35,372 bases of DNA from an uncultured Rhodopila sp. (GCF_903915725.1 NZ_CAIWTY010000038.1:1-35372), one strand, 5' to 3'; counted from the first letter of the stretch, positions 7,003 to 16,452 are shown. Numbers and translations are program-made. Notes: a model not told the origin generated them from the letters alone.

Positions 7003-10000
7003 GTGACGCTCATTGACGCTCCCCGGCTTGGTTTCGGGTTCACTTTCGCCGACATCGCCACACGCGACGGGCTGGTGCGGCTGGACCGCCGGTTCCTGGA
7101 CGAACTGGCCGGACAGGACGCGGAGCTGCATGAGCGCCTGCTCACCGCCCGCGCCACGCCCGATGCCGCCGCCACCCGCGAGTCGGACCTGGTGGTGGCA
7201 CTCGGCCCGCATCTCGACGCGTTCGTCGCGGAGCTGTTCGGCATCGCCGCGGAAACCGGCGCGCTGGCGCGGGAGACTGCGAGGCTCGACCCGATCCACG
7301 CCTGCAAGCGGCTGTTCGTGCAGCGCCAGGCGGTGAAGAAATATGCCGATCCGTCCGGTTTCGACGGCGCGGCGTTGCGCGCGGAGATCGAAGCGCGGAT
7401 GGGCGAGACGCTGACCGAAGGCGCCTTCGCCAACTACGTCACCGCAGCGGAAGCCGATGCGGAGGCGCTGGACCTGGCGTTGCGCTATGCGGCCTGGGCG
7501 ACGCTGACCCCGGAGGGGCAGGCATTCCATCGCGGCGGCACGCTGTTCCGGGTGCCGCAGCGGGTCGATCCGCAGCGCCTGGTGCCGATCAAGACGATCG
7601 AGCGGGACGGCGTGACGATGTTGTGCCTGCCGGAGCATGACTGGCGGCACCGTGACGGGTTCGCGCTGACCGACGAAGGCATGAACACCCAGCAGGCGCT
7701 GGACCAGGTCAACTACTGCATCTGGTGCCACACCCAGGGGAAAGACTCGTGCAGCCGCGGGCTGAAGGACCGCAAGACCGGCGCATACCAGAAATCTCCG
7801 TTCGGCGTGACGCTGGCCGGCTGTCCGCTGGATGAGAAGATTTCCGAGATGCACACCCTGCGCGCTCAGGGCAACGTGCTTGGGGCCTTTGCGACGATCG
7901 CCATCGACAATCCGATGATGGCGGCGACCGGTCACCGCATCTGCAACGACTGCATGAAGGCCTGCATCTACCAGAAGCAGGAAGCCGTCGATATTCCCCA
8001 GGCCGAGACCTCGATCCTGAAGGACGTCCTGGCGCTGCCCTGGGGCTTCGAGATTTACGCGCTGCTGACGCGCTGGAACCCGCTGGACATCCGCCGCCCG
8101 CTGCCGCGCCCCGATAGCGGACGCAAGGTGCTGATCGTCGGGCTGGGGCCGGCCGGCTTCACCCTGGCGCATCATTTGATGAACGACGGGCACAGCATCG
8201 TCGCCATCGACGGGCTGAAGATCGAGCCGCTGACGATCGACGTCTCCGCCCCGGTGCGTGACGTGGAGACGCTGTTCGAGAACCTGGACGACCGCGTGAT
8301 GGCCGGGTTCGGCGGCGTGGCCGAGTACGGCATCACCGTGCGCTGGAACAAGAACTACCTGAAGCTCGTGCGCCTGCTGCTGGAGCGGCGCGCCCAGTTC
8401 GCGCATTTCGGCGGCGTGCGCTTCGGCGGCGGCGCCACCCTGTCGATCGACGACGCGTGGGAGATGGGCTTCGACCACATCGCGCTGTGCATGGGCGCCG
8501 GCAAACCCACCGTGCTGGACATCCCGAACGGACTGGCGCGCGGCGTGCGGCAAGCCTCGGACTTCCTGATGGCGCTTCAGCTTACCGGGGCGGCGAAGAA
8601 ATCCTCCATCGCCAACCTGCAAATTCGCATGCCCATCGTGGTCATCGGCGGCGGGCTGACGGCGATTGATACGGGGACTGAGAGTCTGTCGTACTACGTC
8701 CGGCAGGTCGAGAAATTCGCCCTGCGCTACCACGTGCTGGTGGCGGAGCGCGGCGAGGCGGCGGTGCGCGCCCGCTGGACCCCGGAAGAGGCCGAGATCG
8801 CCGGGGAGTTCCTGGCGCATGCCGCCGCGCTGCGCGCCGAACGCGATGCCGCCGCGAGCGAAGGCCGGGCGCCGAACCTCGCCGCGCTGCTGGTCAGTTG
8901 GGGCGGCGCCACCATCGCCTATCGCCGCCGTCTGGTCGACAGCCCGTCCTACACACTGAACCACGAGGAAGTGGCCAAGGCGATGGAGGAAGCCGTCGTC
9001 TTCGCCGAGGGCCTGACTCCAACCGCGGTGGACACCGATGGCTACGGCCACGCCAAGGCGCTGCGGCTGACCCGCGGCGACGGCAGCGAAGTGGTGCTAC
9101 CGGCCCGCGCCATCCTGGTCGCCGCCGGCACCCAGCCGAACACCGTGCTGGCACGCGAAGACCACCGCATCAAGCTGGACGGCCGCTACTTCCAGGCGGT
9201 GGACGAGAATGGCGGGAAACTCGAACCGGTGCGCGGAATGTGCAAGCCGGACGAGGCCGCCGTCTTGATGCACCGCGCCGAAAACGGCCGCTTCATCAGC
9301 TTCTTCGGCGACCTGCACCCGAGCTTCTTCGGCAATGTCGTCAAGGCGATGGGCGGGGCGAAGCGTGGCTACCCGGTGGTTTCCCGCATCCTGGCCGCGT
9401 TGCCGGCGACCGCTTCGTCCGGTGCCGAGGTCATCGCCGCCGCGCGCGACAGCCTGGTCGCCACGGTGCATGCCGTGCATCGACTGACCCCGACCATCAT
9501 CGAGGTGGTGATCCGGGCCCCGGCCGCGGCGCGGGCGTTCCAGCCCGGCCAGTTCTACCGGCTGCAGAATTTCGAGGTGCTCGCCGCGCGCGACGACGAA
9601 CCCGGTATCGGCCGCACCGTGCTGAACACCGAGGGCCTGGCGATGACCGGGGCCAAGGCCGACAAGGAAGCCGGGCTGCTCAGCGTCATTGCGCTGGAGA
9701 TGGGCGGCAGCTCCGACCTGTGCGCCTCGCTGCCGCCGGGCCAGCAGGTCATCCTGATGGGGCCGACCGGGACGCCGACGGAGATCCATCCCGACACCAC
9801 CGTGACTTTGGTGGGCGGCGGGCTGGGCAACGCGGTGCTGTTCTCCATCGGCGCGGCAACCCGCGCCGCCGGATCGAAGGTGATCTATTTCGCCGGCTAC
9901 AAGGCGGTGCGCGACCGCTACAAGGTGCCGGAGATCGAACGCGCGGCCGACGTCATCATCTGGTGCTGCGACGAGGCCCCCGGTTTCCCGCCCAACCCCG

Positions 10001-10461
10001 ATCGTCCGCAGGACCGCAGCTTCGTCGGCAATATCGTGCAGGCGATGGTTGCCTATGCCTCCGGTGCACTCGGTGAGCAGGCGGTGCCGTTCAAGGACAC
10101 CGAGCACATGATCGTCATTGGCTCCGACCGCATGATGCAGGCCGTGGGCCAGGCCAGGCACGGTGTGCTGGAACCATTTCTGCGCCCGTGCCACAGCGCC
10201 ATCGGCTCGATCAACTCACCCATGCAATGCATGATGAAGGAGGTCTGCGCGCAGTGCCTGCAACCGCAGATGAATCCGGAGACGGGCGAGCGGACGGTGG
10301 TATTCTCCTGCTTCAACCAGGACCAGCCGCTGGACCGGGTAGACTTCCCTGCATTGCATGAACGGCTCGGGCAGAACGGCACGCAGGAGAAGCTGACTGC
10401 TCAATGGATAGACCGGACGCTAAGGCGGCTATCGATGCGCGGAGAGGTTGCGGCAGAGTAG
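7003..10461 (+). CDS. Giant iron-sulfur flavoprotein: GltD/NfnB-like plus PyrK/NfnA-like fusion
   Basis: An 1152-residue cytoplasmic oxidoreductase. Residues 1-230 form a region I do not recognise. Then comes a cysteine-rich GltD/NfnB-type Fe-S region: C239, C242, C250, C274 and C314, C317, C321 (CIWC, CNDCMKAC). Next is a two-dinucleotide flavoprotein module with GLGPAG (380-385) for FAD and GGGLTA (549-554) for NAD(P)H. From about 790 a ferredoxin-reductase-like module follows, with FQPGQFYRL (about 846-854) and GGGLGN (938-943), then a C-terminal cluster motif C1076, C1082, C1085, C1103 like the [2Fe-2S] site of PyrK/NfnA. The start is GTG; no strong ribosome binding site is seen. Expected role: electron transfer between pyridine nucleotides and an iron-sulfur or ferredoxin partner. 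The domain reading is firm; transhydrogenase or bifurcating activity is inference. It is monocistronic. Confidence 0.85.
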   Translation: MTLIDAPRLGFGFTFADIATRDGLVRLDRRFLDELAGQDAELHERLLTARATPDAAATRESDLVVALGPHLDAFVAELFGIAAETGALARETARLDPIHACKRLFVQRQAVKKYADPSGFDGAALRAEIEARMGETLTEGAFANYVTAAEADAEALDLALRYAAWATLTPEGQAFHRGGTLFRVPQRVDPQRLVPIKTIERDGVTMLCLPEHDWRHRDGFALTDEGMNTQQALDQVNYCIWCHTQGKDSCSRGLKDRKTGAYQKSPFGVTLAGCPLDEKISEMHTLRAQGNVLGAFATIAIDNPMMAATGHRICNDCMKACIYQKQEAVDIPQAETSILKDVLALPWGFEIYALLTRWNPLDIRRPLPRPDSGRKVLIVGLGPAGFTLAHHLMNDGHSIVAIDGLKIEPLTIDVSAPVRDVETLFENLDDRVMAGFGGVAEYGITVRWNKNYLKLVRLLLERRAQFAHFGGVRFGGGATLSIDDAWEMGFDHIALCMGAGKPTVLDIPNGLARGVRQASDFLMALQLTGAAKKSSIANLQIRMPIVVIGGGLTAIDTGTESLSYYVRQVEKFALRYHVLVAERGEAAVRARWTPEEAEIAGEFLAHAAALRAERDAAASEGRAPNLAALLVSWGGATIAYRRRLVDSPSYTLNHEEVAKAMEEAVVFAEGLTPTAVDTDGYGHAKALRLTRGDGSEVVLPARAILVAAGTQPNTVLAREDHRIKLDGRYFQAVDENGGKLEPVRGMCKPDEAAVLMHRAENGRFISFFGDLHPSFFGNVVKAMGGAKRGYPVVSRILAALPATASSGAEVIAAARDSLVATVHAVHRLTPTIIEVVIRAPAAARAFQPGQFYRLQNFEVLAARDDEPGIGRTVLNTEGLAMTGAKADKEAGLLSVIALEMGGSSDLCASLPPGQQVILMGPTGTPTEIHPDTTVTLVGGGLGNAVLFSIGAATRAAGSKVIYFAGYKAVRDRYKVPEIERAADVIIWCCDEAPGFPPNPDRPQDRSFVGNIVQAMVAYASGALGEQAVPFKDTEHMIVIGSDRMMQAVGQARHGVLEPFLRPCHSAIGSINSPMQCMMKEVCAQCLQPQMNPETGERTVVFSCFNQDQPLDRVDFPALHERLGQNGTQEKLTAQWIDRTLRRLSMRGEVAAE

Positions 10462-10596
10462 CACTTCACTTCCAACGCGGCTGTCACGGACCTGTCATGT
10501 CACGGGTTTGTGAAATTGCATGATCACGTCTCCTTTATAACCCTTCGTCAATTCCGCCCGGTGCGGACATCCGCGCAACCGGGACGGAGACGAAAC

Positions 10597-11706
10597 ATGC
10601 CTCTTCTGCAGCTTGCGAACCGGAGGAGCACTGCGACCGCGCGGCGGCAAGACGACGTCCCCGCGAACCTCAATACTGTCCGGGGTCTCGCCTGTTTGCT
10701 CGTGGTCGCGCTGCACGTTGTCGGCGACGAGGAGTCGAACGGACTGCATCTGCCGATGACCTCCGGCTGGCACTACGCCATGACCAGCATCGAATTCATC
10801 CGGATCCCGCTGTTCACCGCCTTGTCGGGCTATCTTTATGCCGGCCACCGCGTCATTGCGGGGACGTTCGGCCGTTTCTGGACGAAGAAGCTGCGGCGTC
10901 TGGGGGTGCCCCTGATTGGGGTTACCGCCGTCATGTGGCTGTTGCTGACCCGGGGCGGCGCTCAGCCGGTACCGCTATGGCAGGCCCTTTCTTTCAGCTT
11001 CGGGCATCTCTGGTACATCCAGGCGTTAATGCTGCTGTTCGCCGCCATATCGGTGTGCGATGGCCTGTTTCGGCCCGGGCGCGCGATGCTGATGCTGGCC
11101 GGATTGGCGGCTGTCATGGTCGACCAGTCGGGCTGGCATATGACGACATTCTTCAGCCTGGATGGCACCTTTTACCTCGCGCCGTATTTCCTGTTCGGCA
11201 TGATCCTGCGGGAGAACCCGGAATGGCTGGGCGACCGTTCGGCGGGCTGGATGGCGCTCGGGGTGGTAACGATCATACTGGGCTGCCAACAACTGGGACT
11301 TCAGGGCCTGATGGCGCCGGTAACCGCGCTTGAACTTCCCGCCGCGCTGGCCGGGATGGCGGGTGTGCTGTTTCTGCTGCAGCGCTTTCCGGAGACTCCG
11401 CTGCTCGCTGTCATTGGCGGTTATTCCTACACAATTTACCTCTGGCACGTCGCTGCCGGCGCAGCGGCCAGGGCAGTCCTGATCAAGGCCGGGATTGTGA
11501 GCATTCCCGTGCTGTTCCCGCCGATTTTCGCAGCCGCCGTGACGGCGCCGATCGTGCTGTATCATGTTGCCCGGCGGGTGTCGTTTGTCAGTGTAGCGGT
11601 AACCGGAGAGACGCGTTATCGCAGGGCCAGGCGGGACGACCGCCCGATGTCTGAGTCGATTACTCAACGAACGCTGCGCCGTTTGGCCCTGGCGGGTTCT
11701 CCCTGA
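10597..11706 (+). CDS. Acyltransferase family 3 membrane protein
   Basis: A 369-residue polytopic inner-membrane protein of the acyltransferase-3 family, which O-acylates (often O-acetylates) polysaccharides, lipids or other envelope sugars. The family signature is at the first helix: NTVRGLACLLVVALHV, with the conserved Arg and His. FTALSGYLYAG and a C-terminal SYTIYLWHV also fit. About ten hydrophobic segments are visible. I chose ATG 10597 because GGGACGGAGA lies just upstream and the family's N-terminus is short; the frame is open further upstream to 10510. A possible -10, TATAAC, is at 10536-10541. Its stop is one base away from the stop of the convergent giant surface-protein gene, so it may modify a surface glycan beside that protein, but this is speculation. 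Confidence 0.85.
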   Translation: MPLLQLANRRSTATARRQDDVPANLNTVRGLACLLVVALHVVGDEESNGLHLPMTSGWHYAMTSIEFIRIPLFTALSGYLYAGHRVIAGTFGRFWTKKLRRLGVPLIGVTAVMWLLLTRGGAQPVPLWQALSFSFGHLWYIQALMLLFAAISVCDGLFRPGRAMLMLAGLAAVMVDQSGWHMTTFFSLDGTFYLAPYFLFGMILRENPEWLGDRSAGWMALGVVTIILGCQQLGLQGLMAPVTALELPAALAGMAGVLFLLQRFPETPLLAVIGGYSYTIYLWHVAAGAAARAVLIKAGIVSIPVLFPPIFAAAVTAPIVLYHVARRVSFVSVAVTGETRYRRARRDDRPMSESITQRTLRRLALAGSP

Positions 11707-11707
11707 T

Positions 11708-14700
11708 TCAAGCGGGAAAAGCGATCAGCCCGGGGGCATGATGCGGATCGAACGGCACGCCCGGACCGAAGGCGGCAGCATCCGCCGGGGCAGCGGATTG
11801 CGGCCATGCTGCCGCCGGGGGCACGCTGAAAAGCTCCGCCGCCGGGGTGTTCCAGCCACCGGCCGGCGGCTCGGCAAAAGGCATCATTCCGGGGGGTACC
11901 GGCGCGGTGAGATCGTAATATCCAGTGGCGGCGCTGAAGGCCGTGGACGGCGCTGTGCCATCGCCGGCAATGAACCCCATAAGCGGGGCGGGCGAAGCGG
12001 CCAGCACCGCGACAAAAGCGCCCGGCTGCGAGATGGCGGATACCCCGGTTGCCGATCCGATCGAAATGATCATCGCCTTTGCCGCCCCCGCCGAAGGCGG
12101 AGCGACGGTGGCGGTGAAGCTTTCCGACGCCGAAAGGCCACTGCTGTTCGTTGCGGTAACCGTGATACCCAGGCTCTGCGCCGTCGATGGCGCCGTGCCG
12201 CTGAACGTGTCCGTCGCGGCATTGAACTTCAGCCAGCTCGGCAGCGCCTGCCCGTTGGACAGGACCGCCTTGTAAGTCATTGCCTGTCCCTGCGGGTCGG
12301 TGAACGTGCCGCCGGGCAGCGCCAGGGAAAACGCCTTCGCCTCCGTCCAGGATTGGCTCGCCGTTGCGATCGCCAGTTTCGGCGGAGCGGCTATAACGGC
12401 GGAGATCGTCTCAGACGCCGACAGGCCGCTGGTGTTCGTTGCGGTCACAACGACGCTGAGCGTCTGATAGGTCGATGGCGCGGTGCCGCTGAACGTATCC
12501 GTCGCGGCCTTGAACGTCAGCCAGCCCGGCAGGGTCTGACCGTTGGCCAGTGCCGCGGTGTAAGTGAGCTTCTGTCCCTGCGGATCGGTGAACGCGTTGC
12601 CCGGCAGCGCCAGGGAGAACGCCTTTCCCTCGGTCCAGACCTGAGTCGCGGTCGCGGCCGCGACAACCGGCACGCCGATGATGGTCGCTGAAATCGTCTC
12701 CGACACGGACAGGCCGAGGCTGTCCGTCGCCGTGACCACGATGCCGAGCGTCTGCGCCGCCGAGGGCGCCGTGCCGCTGAACGTATCCGTCGCCGCATTG
12801 AAGGTCAGCCAGCCCGGCAGCGCCTGTCCGTTCGCCAGTGCGGCCTTGTAGGTCAGATTCAGTCTCTGTGGATCGGTGAAGGCGCCGGACGGCAGGGCCA
12901 GGGAAAATGCCTGGGCCGCCCTCCAGGTCTGGCTCGGCGTCGCGGCCGAAACAACCGGCGTGCCGGCGATCGTGGCGGCGATCGTCTCATACGCCGACAG
13001 TCCGCTGCTGTTTGTCGCGGTGACGACGATGCTGAGGGTCTGGTACGTGCCCGGTGCGGTGCCGCTGAACGTTTCGGTCGCAGCGTTGAACGTCAGCCAG
13101 CCCGGCAAAGCCTGGCCGCTGGCAAGAGCCGCCTTATAGGTCAGCGTCTGGCCTTGCGGATCGGTGAAGGTGCCGGCCGGAAGCGCCAGGGACAGCGATT
13201 TTCCCTCAGTCCAGACCTGACCCCCGGTCGCGGCCGCGACGACCGGCGCGCCGATGACCGTCGCCGCAATCGTCTCCGAAACGGACAGCCCGAGGCTGTC
13301 CGTCGCGGTGACCAGAATGCTCAGCTTCTGCGCGCCCGCTGGCGCCGTGCCGGTGAACGTGTCGGTCGCCGCATTGAACGTCAGCCAGGACGGCAGAGCC
13401 TGACCGCTGGCCAGGGTTGCCTTGTAAGTGAGCGCTTGCCCCTGCGGATCGGTGAACGTGTTGCCCGCAAGCGCAAGGGAAATCCCCTGCCCGGCCTTCC
13501 ATGTCTGGCCTGCCGTCGGCAACGTCACGGCCGGCGGTGCGGCAACCGCGACCGAGATCGTTTCCGCCACCGACAGGCCGCTGCTGTTCGTCGCGGTAAC
13601 CAGGATGCTCAGAGTCTGATACGACGACGGCGCCGTGCCGGTGAACGTTTCACTGGCTGCGTTGAACGTCAGCCAGCCCGGCAACGCCTGCCCGCCCGAA
13701 AGCTTTGCGCTGTAACTCAGCTTTTGCCCCTGCGGATCGGCGAACGTGCTGGTTGGCAGGGCAAGCGAAATCGCCTTCCCCTCGATCCAGAGCTGGCCCG
13801 GCGTGGCGGCGGCAACGGTCGGGGCGCCGATGACGGTGGCGGCGATCGTCTCCGACGTGGCCAGGCCGCTGCTGTCGGTTGCCGTGACGAGAATGCTCAG
13901 GGTCTGCGCCGATGCCGGTGCCGTGCCGCTGAACGTCTCGGTCGCCGGGCTGAATGTCAGCCACCCCGGCAAGGCCTGCCCGGCCGCCAGGGCAGCCGTA
14001 TAGGTCAGCGTTTGTCCCTGCGGATCGGTGAATGTGCCGGTGGGCAGGGCCAGGGAAACTGCCTGCCCCGCCTTCCATGCCTGGCTCGCCGTCGGCGCCG
14101 CCACGACCGGCGCACCCATCACGGCAACCGATACAGTCTCCGAGACTGACAGGCCGCTGGTATTGGTTGCGGTGACGCCGATGCTCAGGGTCTGCGCCGA
14201 CGCCGGGGCGGTGCCGGTGAATGTGCCGGTCGAGACATTGAAGGTCAGCCAGCCCGGCAGAGCCTGCCCGCTCACCAGTGCAGCCGCATAGCTCAGTTTC
14301 TCGCCCTGCGGATCGGTGAACGTGCCGGTGGGCAAGGCAAACGACACCGCACGTCCCTCTACCCAGGTCTGGTTCGGCGTCGCGGCCACCAGCTTCGGTG
14401 CGACGACAACGGTGGCCGCGAACGTCTCGGACGCAGACAGGCCCAGGCTGTCCGTCGCGGTAACGACGATGTTCAGGGTCTGCATCACGTTCGGCGCCAC
14501 GCCGCTGAAAGTCTCGGTGACGGGATTGAACGCCAGCCAGTTCGGCAGGGCCTGCCCGCCGAACAGGGTGGCGTTGTAGGTGAGCGCCTGTCCCTGCGGA
14601 TCGATGAAGGTTCCGCCCGGCAAGGCGAGGGAAATCCCCTGCAACCGGTTCCACATCTGGTTCAACGTCACTATCGCCAGTTTCGGCAGGTTGACGACGG

Positions 14701-16258
14701 AAGCGGAAATCGTTTCCGAGACCGACAGACCGTTGCTGTCGGTTGCGGTGACAACGATGCTGAGTGCCTGGTTCCCGGTCGGGGCGGTGCCGGTGAAAGT
14801 CTCGGTTGCCGCATTGAACGTCAACCAGGCCGGAAGAGCCTGACCGTTGGCGAGCGTCGCCTTGTAGGTCATGGCGAGATTGAGCGGGTCGGTAAACGTG
14901 TTCGGCGCCAGGGCCAGGTTGATGGATCGGCCGGCGACCCATGTCTGCGCCGCGGTCTGCGCGTTGAGAACCGGCGGTTGGGGCGACACCACAGAGACCG
15001 ACAGAGCGGTCCAGTCACCCCAGTAACTGCCGTTGAAGGCGCGAACCTCCAGCGTGTCGATGAACGATCCTGAACCGGCCAGCAAGGAAACCGATGACAG
15101 CGATGCCGTGGTCAGCGCCGACGCGGCGGACCGGAACTGGCCTTGGCCACTGCCGTATGCGAACGAGTCCCCGCTGGCCGTGTCGTAGATCTGCCAGTCC
15201 TGGATCGTCTTGCCGGCCACGGGGTCGGTGGCTTGAAACAACGACCCCAATAGTTGAGAGCCGCCGGCGGTAAGGCGGTCGCTGCTGACCAGGGCGGTTA
15301 CCGTCGGGGTATCGAGTTCGTAGATGACGACGGAGGATTGCTGGACGCCCGACCACTCCTGCGAGGCCAAATGCGGCGCCGCGACAATGACGTCGTTCGC
15401 CGAACCATCATTCGCCGGGTTGGTGATCTGGCCCAGATAGTTTTCATAAACGATGTTGTCTACCAGCATGGCTGAACTGCCGGATCCGGACACGCAAGTG
15501 GTGATGTGGCCACTGCCGCCACCGGTGCCGATGACGATAATTTCCCCCGCCGTCACCATGGATTGCCAGTTGCCCGACTGCCCGGCGGGACCGTTGTAGG
15601 CGACGATCCACTCGCCATTTGCCTGGCCGGGCACGCCGATGGCCGTGCTTTGCACCGGCAGGGACGCGCCGGCCTCGGCCGCGATGGTGCTGGCGAGCAC
15701 CCAGCAGCCGGTCATGTTCCATGACTGGCCGACGAAACTGTCGGCGATCACGGCGATCGAGTTCGGCGTGGCCTGGCTCGGTACCGTTCCGGTATATCCC
15801 TTTTCCGTGACGACCGTCGCACTGCCGAGAAAGCCCGACGGATCGACCTGCATCATGAGGTAGTCGTTGGATATGTAGGAGGCGGGCAAGGTGGACGAAC
15901 TCAGAGCGTACAAGGATAGGTTGGTGACATCGTCCAGGCTGCCGGAAGCATTGTAGGTCAACTGATCCAGATAGCCGTAAGTACTGTTGTAGTACCGGCC
16001 GGTCGAAACCTGGTAGGCGAAGACAATCCCCGCCCCGCGCCCGTCGCCGCCGATGGAGGAAAAACTCAATACATGGCCGTTGCCGGAAAAGCTGCCGGTC
16101 GCCCCGCTGGCGCCCGCGGTGTATTCGTTGCGGTCAAGCGCGGTCAGTACCAGGTAAGCCGGGTTGCTGCCGGTGGCGTTGACACTGACGATCTGAGACA
16201 GACTGATCGACGCTGCGCTCGCATTGACGAATGCGTTGGCATTCAAGCTGACGGCCAT
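11708..16258 (-). CDS. Giant putative surface protein: cysteine-peptidase-like domain plus ten cadherin-like repeats
   Basis: The product is 1516 residues if started at ATG 16258, which has GGGGAA and AGAG upstream; the frame stays open to 16525 but that extension has a different composition. No classical signal peptide is seen. Residues of about 160-300 resemble a papain-fold or NlpC/P60-like peptidase: Q178 and GCW with C185, H251 in GHITTC, and D267/N268. Residues of about 330-425 form a linker domain (DWQIYDTASGDSF, LEVRAFNGSYWGDW). About 428-1386 are ten repeats of about 96 residues with FTDPQGQ, LTYKA, GQALPGWLTFN, ATxTFxGTAP and VTATxSxGLSxSETI, the He_PIG/CADG (dystroglycan-type cadherin-like) fold. 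The last 130 residues are Pro/Ala-rich. Likely extracellular, adhesive or cell-wall-associated; export route unknown (type I secretion is possible). Confidence 0.8.
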   Translation of the reverse strand: MAVSLNANAFVNASAASISLSQIVSVNATGSNPAYLVLTALDRNEYTAGASGATGSFSGNGHVLSFSSIGGDGRGAGIVFAYQVSTGRYYNSTYGYLDQLTYNASGSLDDVTNLSLYALSSSTLPASYISNDYLMMQVDPSGFLGSATVVTEKGYTGTVPSQATPNSIAVIADSFVGQSWNMTGCWVLASTIAAEAGASLPVQSTAIGVPGQANGEWIVAYNGPAGQSGNWQSMVTAGEIIVIGTGGGSGHITTCVSGSGSSAMLVDNIVYENYLGQITNPANDGSANDVIVAAPHLASQEWSGVQQSSVVIYELDTPTVTALVSSDRLTAGGSQLLGSLFQATDPVAGKTIQDWQIYDTASGDSFAYGSGQGQFRSAASALTTASLSSVSLLAGSGSFIDTLEVRAFNGSYWGDWTALSVSVVSPQPPVLNAQTAAQTWVAGRSINLALAPNTFTDPLNLAMTYKATLANGQALPAWLTFNAATETFTGTAPTGNQALSIVVTATDSNGLSVSETISASVVNLPKLAIVTLNQMWNRLQGISLALPGGTFIDPQGQALTYNATLFGGQALPNWLAFNPVTETFSGVAPNVMQTLNIVVTATDSLGLSASETFAATVVVAPKLVAATPNQTWVEGRAVSFALPTGTFTDPQGEKLSYAAALVSGQALPGWLTFNVSTGTFTGTAPASAQTLSIGVTATNTSGLSVSETVSVAVMGAPVVAAPTASQAWKAGQAVSLALPTGTFTDPQGQTLTYTAALAAGQALPGWLTFSPATETFSGTAPASAQTLSILVTATDSSGLATSETIAATVIGAPTVAAATPGQLWIEGKAISLALPTSTFADPQGQKLSYSAKLSGGQALPGWLTFNAASETFTGTAPSSYQTLSILVTATNSSGLSVAETISVAVAAPPAVTLPTAGQTWKAGQGISLALAGNTFTDPQGQALTYKATLASGQALPSWLTFNAATDTFTGTAPAGAQKLSILVTATDSLGLSVSETIAATVIGAPVVAAATGGQVWTEGKSLSLALPAGTFTDPQGQTLTYKAALASGQALPGWLTFNAATETFSGTAPGTYQTLSIVVTATNSSGLSAYETIAATIAGTPVVSAATPSQTWRAAQAFSLALPSGAFTDPQRLNLTYKAALANGQALPGWLTFNAATDTFSGTAPSAAQTLGIVVTATDSLGLSVSETISATIIGVPVVAAATATQVWTEGKAFSLALPGNAFTDPQGQKLTYTAALANGQTLPGWLTFKAATDTFSGTAPSTYQTLSVVVTATNTSGLSASETISAVIAAPPKLAIATASQSWTEAKAFSLALPGGTFTDPQGQAMTYKAVLSNGQALPSWLKFNAATDTFSGTAPSTAQSLGITVTATNSSGLSASESFTATVAPPSAGAAKAMIISIGSATGVSAISQPGAFVAVLAASPAPLMGFIAGDGTAPSTAFSAATGYYDLTAPVPPGMMPFAEPPAGGWNTPAAELFSVPPAAAWPQSAAPADAAAFGPGVPFDPHHAPGLIAFPA
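12101..14977 (-). repeat. Ten tandem ~288-bp coding repeats (cadherin-like domains)
   Basis: The ten units translate to about 96 residues each with the shared skeleton x-W-x-x-[GA]-[KRQ]-x-[FIVL]-S-L-A-L-P-x-x-x-F-x-D-P. The units alternate. Repeats 3, 5, 7 and 9 carry [VIT]EG[KR] and TATN[ST]SGL. Repeats 4, 6 and 8 carry [KR]A[GA]Q and TATD[S][LS]GL. The pattern suggests growth by copying two-domain (about 576-bp) blocks. Nucleotide similarity between units is high, so copy number may vary among strains and short-read assemblies may collapse here. Confidence 0.9.
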
Positions 16259-16409
16259 GGCTCTATTCCCCGTTGATCCGGACGGAATCACAAGCCGTTT
16301 TGGCGTCTTCCCGAGCGTCAGGCTGACAGCGGCGGCGGTCCGGCTCCCGGGAGCCAATCGCCGCAAGTCCGAAGGACTTCGCTCAAACGTGTGTGTAGCA
16401 GAAACGGGC

Positions 16410-16452
16410 AAATAGTGAAATAGTGAAATTGGTTGGGTACCAAAATAGTGAA
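16410..16452. repeat. Three direct repeats AAATAGTGAA in the gap between the surface-protein and gpx genes
   Basis: AAATAGTGAA occurs at 16410-16419, 16418-16427 and 16443-16452, perfect each time. The 301-bp gap (16259-16559) separates two divergent genes. This is its only AT-rich part, so a promoter for one or both genes probably lies here, and the repeats could be operator sites. The gap also holds a perfect 14-bp palindrome GGCTCCCGGGAGCC (16342-16355) and a small hairpin AAGTCC-GAA-GGACTT (16365-16379), both in the presumed leader of the surface-protein mRNA. Confidence 0.5.

Noticed and set aside
7000..9051. Long minus-strand open frame of 683 codons
   Set aside because: It is antisense to the iron-sulfur flavoprotein, rich in His, Arg, Gln and Gly as GC-rich reverse frames are, and shows no domain motifs.
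12101..14977. Regular repeats that could suggest a CRISPR array
   Set aside because: The period is about 288 bp and the repeats are translated as cadherin-like domains; there are no short conserved repeats with unique spacers and no cas genes.
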